Assembly (NCBI GenBank): GCA_951217055.1
Contig: OX578282.1
Coordinates: 39,636,629 to 39,700,628 of the forward strand
Length of the DNA stretch: 64,000 bases
Direction of reading: 5' to 3'
DNA from: Gerris lacustris
Lineage: Eukaryota; Arthropoda; Insecta; Hemiptera; Gerridae
The first letter of the stretch is position 1. Every line of letters starts with the position of its first letter. The position numbers and the translations under genes are program-made. Shown here piece by piece: positions 27,151 through 35,738 of the stretch. The notes below the pieces were generated by a model, which made no database searches, was not told where the DNA came from, and saw only the letters and a list, made by a program, of their open reading frames with translations.

Positions 27151-27490
27151 ATGTTAACAGTTTTGGCAAGGGCCAAGGGCCAACACGCGGAGACGGAGCA
27201 AGACGGAGGAGACCGTATGATTATGATTCTTCACATAAGGTGCCCTGCGGGCATCCCCTCCCTTCAGGCTGTCCGCAGGTACTACGAACCCTATATAAAG
27301 ACCCTTGGTACCTCGCACTACTGAACCATTCTTAGCTTAGTGCTCGCACTGTATACATCAATTTTAATTTTTAAAACTCAAAAGTTATACGCGGCTTCGA
27401 CTTCTTTTTCGAGTATTTTTTTTATTTTAACTACCTAGATTATTTAAATAAATTCCTCATGGTGTTATTTTTTGATTCCTTTAGGTAAGC
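27151..27490 (+). promoter_or_regulatory. candidate TATA-type promoter and 5' exon, or solo LTR
   Basis: A GC-rich island (GGCAAGGGCCAAGGGCCAAC, GGAGACGGAGCAAGACGGAG, CCCTGCGGGCATCCCCTCCC) is followed by a strong TATA box, CTATATAAAG (27291-27300). About 25-35 bases downstream lies CACTACTGAACCATTC, where a start site would be expected. At 27484 CCTTTAG meets GTAAGCC, a good splice donor. No coding exon follows that I can recognise. Because TGTTAACAG lies at 27152, a solo LTR is an alternative, though I could not find its other end or a target duplication. Confidence 0.35.
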
Positions 27491-28965
27491 CGAGGATTTT
27501 TTAGTAGCTATTAATTAATTTTTCTTTTATTGTCCAACTATTTTTTTTATATAATAAAAAAATATATTTTATTTCTAACAAACATATATTTTTCAATATT
27601 CTTTTTAAAATTAATTATCAATTTTTCGGGGTTAAATATATATTATATTAAGTTGTGATCAAAACTGAGATGATGCTATCATTATTCCTATTAGTATATG
27701 AAATAATAAATTTAGTTAATAATTAAATTACATTTATACCCCAATTCATAATTATTGAAAAGTATACAGTAAACCTTTTTAGAATACCTTGAATTAGATT
27801 ATTTTTCTATTGCAATATTATATGATTAATATTAATATTTAAGATTATTTGCCTCAGGTAAATAGATAATATTACATATTATAACATTTTATATGCATCG
27901 ATGAATTCAATGCTACAACAGTACATATTTTATTTTGCATATATAGAAAAAATAATTTAATGATGTGTTTATATATTTAATTAATGACACGTACTAAGAC
28001 TAAGTAGATAATAGAGTAACGAACACCTTATTGAATTTCCTGATTTAACCACCTGTCAATTAATGTGATAATCCTCTTAGTTACTTATTTAAATTATTAC
28101 TAGTTATCAGGTTTTAATCAGTTCATGTTCTAATTAAAAGTTGTCTTATTCGATCTCCTGTTGATTAATTCAATTGTAATCCTCCTCTGAGTAGATATTA
28201 ATATTTGATTTGTTATAAATTTGATATTTATGTTAATTATTAAAATTCGTAATTGATTCTCAGATTTTAATCAGTTCAGGTTCTAATAATTAACGATCCT
28301 ACAAAAGATCTGCTAGTAATCTTAAGTAACCTTAAATAATAATTACATGCTTTACGACCTGATATAATTCGTTGTCTCATTCATTATCTTCTTTTTTTTT
28401 CTCCTTTCTTACATTTTTTCTTTAATTATAAAATCAAGAGTCTATAAAATCTTTGTAATAATATTACCCACGACTTATGGATTTATTTTTCCTTAATTTT
28501 TTAAATTAATGATTTTGATTATGGATATATTTACTCTGCTCAAGTGCTCAGATTTATTATTTCCACGATATATGACTAATTTAGTCAATTCAGTTAATAT
28601 TGTTAATAATTTTTTGTCTGTCTGTTCTGTTGCAGGTGATTTATTTAATGAGACTTTCATCAATGTTATCTGCTTTATGGAATATGGTGGTCCCCGGGAA
28701 AAAAGTTCGTACTTTTGTTTATCATAACATTTTTGTGTACATTTTTTGTTATTAGTTTTGATATTTTAATGTATATCGATTTTAGTCTGTAGATGTAATA
28801 TCATAGTAGTAAGTAATTTAAATAAGTCTGTTACTATTTAAAGATACATATCACATCCTAATGTTAGATGTGTTCTTTAAAATAAAAAAATCCATAGATA
28901 ACATGAATTGTTTTAATTAATCTATAGATAATATATGTATACAGCGCTATGACATTAACTTATTA

Positions 28966-28970
<5 letters not shown>
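27491..28970. other. unassigned AT-rich stretch
   Basis: TCAGGTTTTAATCAGTTCATGTTCTAAT (about 28107) and TCAGATTTTAATCAGTTCAGGTTCTAAT (about 28260) form a direct repeat about 153 bases apart, suggesting a decayed tandem. No gene recognised. Confidence 0.5.

Positions 28971-29002
<32 letters not shown>
28971..29002. repeat. (TA)n microsatellite
   Basis: About 32 bases, abutting the inverted-repeat element at 29,007. Confidence 0.95.
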
Positions 29003-29004
<2 letters not shown>

Positions 29005-29006
29005 GT

Positions 29007-29142
29007 ATATATGGCTAATTCATATTGTACGTGCCTGAGAAATTTCCTTAAGGGATGTTTTCCCTTAAGGGAAATTTCCTTAATGGGAGGGAGGTGGCTC
29101 TAAATCTCGGACTGGCACGTATACAATATGAATTTACCATAT
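29007..29142. mobile_element. small foldback/MITE-like element, about 136 bp
   Basis: The end TATGGCTAATTCATATTGTA then CGTGCC (29008-29034) is repeated inverted as GGCACGTATACAATATGAAT then TTACCATA (29114-29141), with a 2-base gap and one mismatch. Nested inside is a second hairpin, GAAATTTCCTTAAGGGA (29039-29055) with TCCCTTAAGGGAAATTTC (29061-29078). It sits against a (TA)n tract, so a TA target duplication cannot be told from the microsatellite. Confidence 0.65.
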
Positions 29143-29978
29143 ATTTATAAAGAATGATATAATAATATTCTTTTATATTAGATTTTATAAACCAAAATTT
29201 TATTATAATTGATTTATATTTACTAACACCCTCGATGATTTTGAGCTTTTGTTTGGATTATGAGTGATTACATCAAACTATTGCACATTGATGATTTCAC
29301 CCCGTCCTGACTCATAGATAGGCACCTGAACCTACACCTAAGTCTCATGGCTCAATGATAAATTGCTTACAAAAATGAAACCAAATAAATTTTTGAGCCC
29401 AGGGCGTCCTCCTCTTTCGTTCTACTCCCCACATTTTCTTTCCAAAAATGTCAAACTCCTAAAACTTTAACCTCTTGTTTTTGAGGGATTATTTTTTGGG
29501 GCTTCCTTCGATAGACGAACGCGGGAATTTATAAGTGTCCTCGGTTTTGCGTGCGGACCCTAAAAATTAGAAATTTTATTGCGGGTTTAGACTTTTAGCG
29601 TAACTATTTGATTAGTTAAGATGTTACGGAGGGATTTTCAGTGCGACAGGGGATGATTATCTGCTAGAAACCCTTAGTTAGGTTTGAATTGTGAGGGGGG
29701 TTAGATAGGACACTGCTGATACCCCCAGAAGACTAACTCTAAGGTAGTGGGAGAATCGGCCATGTGTAAAAACAGAGCTGTTCTCTGTGTCATGGGGGGA
29801 GGGTGTCCTCTCGCACACTGGCGGGTCGAGGACCCACAACTAGGCGCTACGGCCAACGAACCCACACACGCATCTTATATACACGCACTGACACTTCAAT
29901 ACACACTCATACACCAAACAGCCAATCGGCATTCACTATACACTTCATTATACCACTCACTCGACAGATAACAGTAAG
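29143..29978. other. unassigned stretch beside the BEL/Pao insertion
   Basis: GC-richer than average, with A/C-rich sequence at 29850-29980 (many CACAC, CACTC words). An open frame (29747-29971) is not a recognisable protein. It may be an older non-coding repeat into which the LTR element inserted, but no boundary is visible. Confidence 0.4.
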
Positions 29979-29983
29979 ATGAG
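29979..29983. other. target site duplication, left copy
   Basis: ATGAG immediately before the element. The same five bases follow the right LTR at 35734-35738. Five bases is usual for BEL/Pao integrases. Confidence 0.9.
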
Positions 29984-31234
29984 TGTTTCGGCCCGTAGGA
30001 GGGATGCTCTGATACGGGTACCGAAGGTTAAGGAATGTAAAGGATTCAGGCGACCAGTCCAAAGAGGTAGGACTGAAGGGTGGACTGTAGGTTAAAGAAA
30101 CGACAATATATAATACTGTTGACGAATAATATTTATTAGACGTGTATGATAGGTAATCCAAACTGATCGCAAGATGAATTAATAACTATAAATATAGTGA
30201 TCAACAAATGAATAGGGTACTGACCAAATCGGTTAATGAATAAATAAATAAATAACAAATGAATAAATTAACATCTAAAAGTAATAACTGTCAAACTGGG
30301 GCCGGCCTAAATAGAGGACACTCACAAAATATATGTGGCTGAAATAAATATAAAGATAAGATAGGCTATCACCAAATATATAAAGAAAAGAGAATGTTAG
30401 TTACCTGAGAAAGACAGAGTGATGGGAGGTTATTAAACATGCACAGGTCGAAGAGGGGCACTGAAAGAAAGAAATTTACATTAACCTAAATAACAATATA
30501 ATAACTAAGAAATAAATAAGATGGTAACAAGCATTACATAAATAAATATCACAGGCAAATTAATAAAGTGGTTGATATATTAGGTGGTGACGGCGAGTGA
30601 GGTTGAAGGTGGCCCTGTCAACGAGCGGTGTCCCAAGTCTTGTAAGAAATTCAGCGGGCCGGCGTATTAGTTAGTGTAGGTGTAAAGGTTTCTAATAAAC
30701 ATGTCATGCAAATTGAGGCAAGCAATAAGTAATAATTATAAAGTATGTTAATCGTGCAAACTACTCTACCATGCTTTCGACTTGAGTTTCGATCTACAAG
30801 TGCCGGCTACAAGTTGTGAGTAAGGTTTCTATAAGAAGGTGTTCCTATGAAGAAGCACTTAGTGGTGGATTTGTGAATGGTCGGTTCTAGCCCGGAGCAG
30901 GTTATACTGTAGAACCTTCCACTCTTCAATTCAAAACAATAACAATGTTGATGTATGCCTGTACACACCTCGAAATGGATTTCTCTCTTTATAATAGCAG
31001 TGACGACTGGAGTGTTCAGATGTGCTGTGTAGTGCCATTGTTTGTTAATGAAGTTAAATTGATAGTTTATAATAATAAGTATAAGTAAACAATACACGTA
31101 AGTACAAAGAAAAGTTCATACACGCCGAACACGGCAAACTAAAGTATAAGAAAGAGTAAACACGCAACATTAAGAAAAAGGTGTTTACACATATAAATAT
31201 CAAACTAAAAAGGGTTTAGGTACAGGCCTAAACA
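29984..31234 (-). repeat. 3' LTR of the BEL/Pao element
   Basis: 1,251 bases, identical to the 5' LTR as far as I could compare. The stop codon of the internal ORF (TAG in TGTTTAG) lies inside its first seven bases. Confidence 0.97.
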
Positions 31235-34200
31235 TTCCGCCTACCAAAATTAATATTAATTTTCCTCCTCTTTGGTGGACTCTGATGGGATAGGATCAGA
31301 GGGTAAGGAAGGAGTGGGAAGGAATTGAGGAATGAGTTTACTGGTGGGCGCTTACGAATTGAAGAATAAGAGGTCTTCACAATAAGGGCCCGCACTATGC
31401 TGTCTGGCCTGGGATGGACCTTTGTTATTCGATTTAAAGGCCATTGAAATCGTGGAAATGGCTTGTTCTTCTTCAGCACTGAATCTCCACAGCACCAGTT
31501 GTTGGATGGATGCTTCCATTTCACTCGTTTCTGCGTCAGGTACTCTATCCGTCGTCTTTGCCAGACATTTTGTGCTTTCCGGCACCTTTGTACAAATAAC
31601 CATGAATAAGCTTTATACTGGGGAGCTTTACGCCGTAGAGATTCCCTAATAATGGAGTGACTAGCAAAATGACGAAATGCTCGGCCGCCTTTAACTCGAC
31701 ATGGAGGTAAGTCTCCACTGCGGGGTTGGACAGGTGAAGCGGTTAACTTGCGGCACGTCACCCATGAACGAGTGAGGTGTTGTGCGGTGCCTCGAGCATT
31801 CATTATCCAACATCGACTTCTTAGAGAAGCGAGCAGCATGGTGGGTCCTGGATGACGTAACATACGGTGGTAATGTTTCATAGTAAGAGTATCTAAATGA
31901 GATTTAGCTGGTAAGAGGATTGGGTGCTCCTGCGACCACGACAAATCTGAATGGCGTAGCATGCCGCCTACCAATAAAACACCACCTTCGTCGAAAAACA
32001 GAGTTAAGTTAGAAGATGAAGAGAAATGTTCTAACCGATTCAATATGTTGGAAGTATCTGTAGTTATAATCCAACGAGGGATGCATCGGGTTGAGTTGTG
32101 CATAAATGTATGGTATTCTTCCCTTAAATTTGGGTTTCGAGCTAATAGGTTTTCGAGATGCGTAAAGCGACGCATGGCCATAACTCGTGTACCAACAAAC
32201 TTTGGACGAGGCTCCTTGGAGAGGATTCTGCTGCCGTAACATCCTAAGGGAAGGCGATAATGCGTATCGCGAAATATTGCTTTGCATTTAATTTCCTCTG
32301 CGCTGAGCTTCTCGATTGAAGGAGGTTCCTCCGGTTCCCAGAAACGCTGAAGATCGCTTGCAATATTTTCATGCTCGTGCGGAGCTGATGCATGGAGACT
32401 GCATATGTGAGCTGCTTTAGATAAACCTTTTAGCCTGCCAAACGCGGCAAAACCAAAGACTGTGCCTAGCAGCTTGGGCATGTCGGGCTTTATGGTGATA
32501 GTTTGCCCGGTTAGAATTTCACTGAACAAGTCACATCCTAATAACATGTCTATGGGTTTGGACACCCAAAAGTCTGGGTCGGCTAGATCATACGATTGAT
32601 ACTGGGACCATAAATCAGAGGGAGTAGAGAACCCGGGAAGAGGAGTCGTGATTTTATCAACAACTATAACAGAGGCTGACAATAAAGGGTAGCATGAGTG
32701 CTTGGGTGACAGGGTACATCGCGCTTGTCCCTTGAATCCTATGAGAGGAGTTCCACCTATGCCCCGTATGTCAGTGTGAAGAGGTTCAACTTGTAAGCCA
32801 ACTCGGTTGGCACACTCTCTGGTTATGAAGCTAAAATGGCTCCCAGAATCGATTACTAGTCGTGTAGGATGGGTTGGTGTAGTAACACCGATGAGACAGA
32901 TAGCCGTTCCGAGAAGGATATCTGACTGGTATGGCATGGTAGAGTTAAGAGCGCTAGCTTGGTGTGAGGAATGAGATGGGTCAGATTTATGATCTTCTAC
33001 AACGACAGACTCATCTTCATTATTTGTATTACTAGATGTGCACGGGGAATAAGATATATCAGCATTGTTGACAGACACATTACAGAGCATAGAGTGGTGT
33101 CTGCCCTTGCAGAAACGGCAACGGAACTTGGACAGACACGCAGTGGCTATGTGAGAGGGTTGCAAACAGTTACGGCAACCGTTCCAACCTTTGAGCAGTT
33201 GGTGTCGTTCACCAAGGGCTGCTCTCATGAATTTTGGGCAATTCAATAAGAAATGCCTGTCGCCACATGCTATACATGTGTTGTTAACTTCCCTAGCTTT
33301 ACGGTTACTAGGATGATTTGACGAGGGTTTAGCTGAGGACTTATGGTTAGTAGAATTATTTGTGTTCGACAATAATACTGATTTTACTCCACTGGAGAGT
33401 TTGTTGGGAGGTTTTGGACAGGACTGCGTTTTATTAACGTTTGCATTTGAAGTTAAACTATTGACAAGCTCAGAGGTGGCACAACGTCTACGCAAAAAGT
33501 CAATTAATTCATCAAATGATGGAAACTGCACAGAATTAGCATTCTCAAAAGCCATTCGAGTATCTTTATCAAGGCCTTTACTCGCAATGTGAAAAAACAT
33601 GAAGTCTATGCTGTTGGGTATTCTGAGCAATTTAAATGCCGCCACTGACTTGGATAGCATTGCTATACGGTCACTTAAGATATTACTTGGTGGCTTTTTC
33701 TCCAAAACCTTTACTTCCAACATTTCGTCCAGGTAGGTACATGCTAAAAGCCTTTTGTTGTCGTAGTGGTCTTTAAGACTCTGCCAGGCAACTGAAAAGT
33801 TATCTTCAGTTATCGGGAAATTAGCTATAATAGCACCGGCAGGGTCTCGTAAAGAGGCTACCAGATAATGGAAGCGGTCAATAGCCTGTAGCTCTTCATC
33901 ACCCATAACAAGGCTTTCAAATAAATCCCTAAACCTGGGCCATTCAGTTCTAACTCCACTGAAGGTGGGAAGTGAAATAGTAGGCAATTTTGCCCGTGCC
34001 CGTGATCCTGAACATGTGGTATTAGTATTTAATACCCCTGATGTACTTGGGCTTGCTCTCTCTTGAGCCGCTAACATAAGGGCATGAGCCTCATGCATAT
34101 ATCGCTTTGCATTATTACGGGCCAGATGGTCATTCGCTACGACCACTGGTGAACCGTCGTCTCCAGTGAGGTCACACAAGTCGTTATAGACTTCACTGTA

Positions 34201-34371
34201 CCGCTCGTACAAACTATCAAGGGTTGTAAACATACCTCTGAAGAGGAACATCTGTCCAGGATCAGAAGACACCTTCTTCCCTTGGTCTCGTACATCCTTG
34301 ATATCTTCTAGAAGGGTGTTCAGCTTCCTCCGGAACGACGCAGAGATGTCAATCGCATGTTCCTCAGCCAT
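31228..34371 (-). CDS. BEL/Pao Gag-protease fused to RT and integrase remnants, 1,047 aa
   Basis: An uninterrupted ORF starting 111 bases inside the 5' LTR at the first ATG. Residues 1-120 are a helical, charged N-terminus. About 128-300 is the BEL/Pao Gag domain (LPTISLPTFSGVRTEWPRFR). Three zinc knuckles follow: C366-C369-H373-C378, C399-C402-H407-C412, C418-C421-H425-C430. A retroviral-type aspartic protease has catalytic D508-S509-G510 (RLVIDSGSHFSFI). About 675-757 is only the entry of RT (YRLPLG, FTHLENLLARNPNLREEY). At 757/758 it jumps to the linker and zinc head of integrase (GGMLRHSDL, H835, H840, C873). The first Cys of the CxxC pair is Trp870. Near 927 a second jump skips the DDE core to the C-terminal domain (WQRRRIEYLTQ, KWKHPSNN, WPLNRITKVHPRPD). 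Intact family members are roughly 1.6-2 times longer. The catalytic YxDD and DDE residues are absent. Gag packaging and polyprotein cleavage could still work; reverse transcription and integration could not. Confidence 0.93.
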   Translation of the reverse strand: MAEEHAIDISASFRRKLNTLLEDIKDVRDQGKKVSSDPGQMFLFRGMFTTLDSLYERYSEVYNDLCDLTGDDGSPVVVANDHLARNNAKRYMHEAHALMLAAQERASPSTSGVLNTNTTCSGSRARAKLPTISLPTFSGVRTEWPRFRDLFESLVMGDEELQAIDRFHYLVASLRDPAGAIIANFPITEDNFSVAWQSLKDHYDNKRLLACTYLDEMLEVKVLEKKPPSNILSDRIAMLSKSVAAFKLLRIPNSIDFMFFHIASKGLDKDTRMAFENANSVQFPSFDELIDFLRRRCATSELVNSLTSNANVNKTQSCPKPPNKLSSGVKSVLLSNTNNSTNHKSSAKPSSNHPSNRKAREVNNTCIACGDRHFLLNCPKFMRAALGERHQLLKGWNGCRNCLQPSHIATACLSKFRCRFCKGRHHSMLCNVSVNNADISYSPCTSSNTNNEDESVVVEDHKSDPSHSSHQASALNSTMPYQSDILLGTAICLIGVTTPTHPTRLVIDSGSHFSFITRECANRVGLQVEPLHTDIRGIGGTPLIGFKGQARCTLSPKHSCYPLLSASVIVVDKITTPLPGFSTPSDLWSQYQSYDLADPDFWVSKPIDMLLGCDLFSEILTGQTITIKPDMPKLLGTVFGFAAFGRLKGLSKAAHICSLHASAPHEHENIASDLQRFWEPEEPPSIEKLSAEEIKCKAIFRDTHYRLPLGCYGSRILSKEPRPKFVGTRVMAMRRFTHLENLLARNPNLREEYHTFMHNSTRCIPRWIITTDTSNILNRLEHFSSSSNLTLFFDEGGVLLVGGMLRHSDLSWSQEHPILLPAKSHLDTLTMKHYHRMLRHPGPTMLLASLRSRCWIMNARGTAQHLTRSWVTCRKLTASPVQPRSGDLPPCRVKGGRAFRHFASHSIIRESLRRKAPQYKAYSWLFVQRCRKAQNVWQRRRIEYLTQKRVKWKHPSNNWCCGDSVLKKNKPFPRFQWPLNRITKVHPRPDSIVRALIVKTSYSSIRKRPPVNSFLNSFPLLPYPLILSHQSPPKRRKININFGRRNV
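31235..31245 (-). promoter_or_regulatory. polypurine tract
   Basis: On the minus strand GGTAGGCGGAA abuts the 3' LTR. It is the expected plus-strand primer site, and it is also translated as the last residues of the ORF. Confidence 0.7.
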
Positions 34372-34464
34372 GACGTCAAATGATCAATGTAAAATAAATG
34401 TAAAATAAAATGTAAATAAATAATATGAAAATAAAATTATTAAATTTTAAAGTTGTTTTCAATC

Positions 34465-34482
34465 CGAAGTTCAAAGGACCAA
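34465..34482 (-). promoter_or_regulatory. primer binding site for minus-strand DNA synthesis
   Basis: Directly inside the 5' LTR, after a single T, the minus strand reads TGGTCCTTTGAACTTCGG. It begins with TGG, complementary to a tRNA CCA end, and would pair with a tRNA 3' end ending AAGTTCAAAGGACCA. The priming tRNA was not assigned. Confidence 0.75.
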
Positions 34483-35733
34483 TGTTTCGGCCCGTAGGAG
34501 GGATGCTCTGATACGGGTACCGAAGGTTAAGGAATGTAAAGGATTCAGGCGACCAGTCCAAAGAGGTAGGACTGAAGGGTGGACTGTAGGTTAAAGAAAC
34601 GACAATATATAATACTGTTGACGAATAATATTTATTAGACGTGTATGATAGGTAATCCAAACTGATCGCAAGATGAATTAATAACTATAAATATAGTGAT
34701 CAACAAATGAATAGGGTACTGACCAAATCGGTTAATGAATAAATAAATAAATAACAAATGAATAAATTAACATCTAAAAGTAATAACTGTCAAACTGGGG
34801 CCGGCCTAAATAGAGGACACTCACAAAATATATGTGGCTGAAATAAATATAAAGATAAGATAGGCTATCACCAAATATATAAAGAAAAGAGAATGTTAGT
34901 TACCTGAGAAAGACAGAGTGATGGGAGGTTATTAAACATGCACAGGTCGAAGAGGGGCACTGAAAGAAAGAAATTTACATTAACCTAAATAACAATATAA
35001 TAACTAAGAAATAAATAAGATGGTAACAAGCATTACATAAATAAATATCACAGGCAAATTAATAAAGTGGTTGATATATTAGGTGGTGACGGCGAGTGAG
35101 GTTGAAGGTGGCCCTGTCAACGAGCGGTGTCCCAAGTCTTGTAAGAAATTCAGCGGGCCGGCGTATTAGTTAGTGTAGGTGTAAAGGTTTCTAATAAACA
35201 TGTCATGCAAATTGAGGCAAGCAATAAGTAATAATTATAAAGTATGTTAATCGTGCAAACTACTCTACCATGCTTTCGACTTGAGTTTCGATCTACAAGT
35301 GCCGGCTACAAGTTGTGAGTAAGGTTTCTATAAGAAGGTGTTCCTATGAAGAAGCACTTAGTGGTGGATTTGTGAATGGTCGGTTCTAGCCCGGAGCAGG
35401 TTATACTGTAGAACCTTCCACTCTTCAATTCAAAACAATAACAATGTTGATGTATGCCTGTACACACCTCGAAATGGATTTCTCTCTTTATAATAGCAGT
35501 GACGACTGGAGTGTTCAGATGTGCTGTGTAGTGCCATTGTTTGTTAATGAAGTTAAATTGATAGTTTATAATAATAAGTATAAGTAAACAATACACGTAA
35601 GTACAAAGAAAAGTTCATACACGCCGAACACGGCAAACTAAAGTATAAGAAAGAGTAAACACGCAACATTAAGAAAAAGGTGTTTACACATATAAATATC
35701 AAACTAAAAAGGGTTTAGGTACAGGCCTAAACA
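34483..35733 (-). repeat. 5' LTR of the BEL/Pao element
   Basis: 1,251 bases, first in transcription direction, so it should carry the promoter for the element RNA. The ends are TG..CA. It contains a 96-codon open frame that also occurs in the other LTR, which I regard as incidental. Confidence 0.97.
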
Positions 35734-35738
35734 ATGAG
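35734..35738. other. target site duplication, right copy
   Basis: ATGAG immediately after the element, matching 29979-29983. Confidence 0.9.

Larger units (their letters stand above)
29984..35733 (-). mobile_element. complete BEL/Pao LTR retrotransposon, non-autonomous deletion derivative
   Basis: A 5,750-bp element in minus orientation. Two 1,251-bp LTRs (29984-31234 and 34483-35733) flank a 3,248-bp interior and begin TGTTTAGGCC and end GCCGAAACA in element direction. A 5-bp duplication, ATGAG, sits at 29979-29983 and 35734-35738. Comparing the two LTRs line by line I found no difference, so insertion is recent on an evolutionary scale. A primer binding site and polypurine tract are intact. 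The sole long ORF is Gag-protease fused to remnants of RT and integrase. BEL/Pao is identified from the protein (Gag with three zinc knuckles, DSG protease, YRLPL-type RT entry, H2C2 integrase head, BEL/Pao C-terminal domain). With RT, RNase H and the integrase core missing, it could move only with enzymes from a related intact copy. Confidence 0.95.

Noticed and set aside
30807..31097. 96-codon minus-strand ORF, identical copy at 35306-35596
   Set aside because: It lies wholly within each LTR; identity reflects the LTR duplication, not two genes.
31961..32239. Plus- and minus-strand ORFs overlapping the BEL/Pao ORF (also 31352-31649, 32009-32287, 32971-33249, 33362-33592)
   Set aside because: Shadows of the 1,047-codon frame, with no independent motifs.
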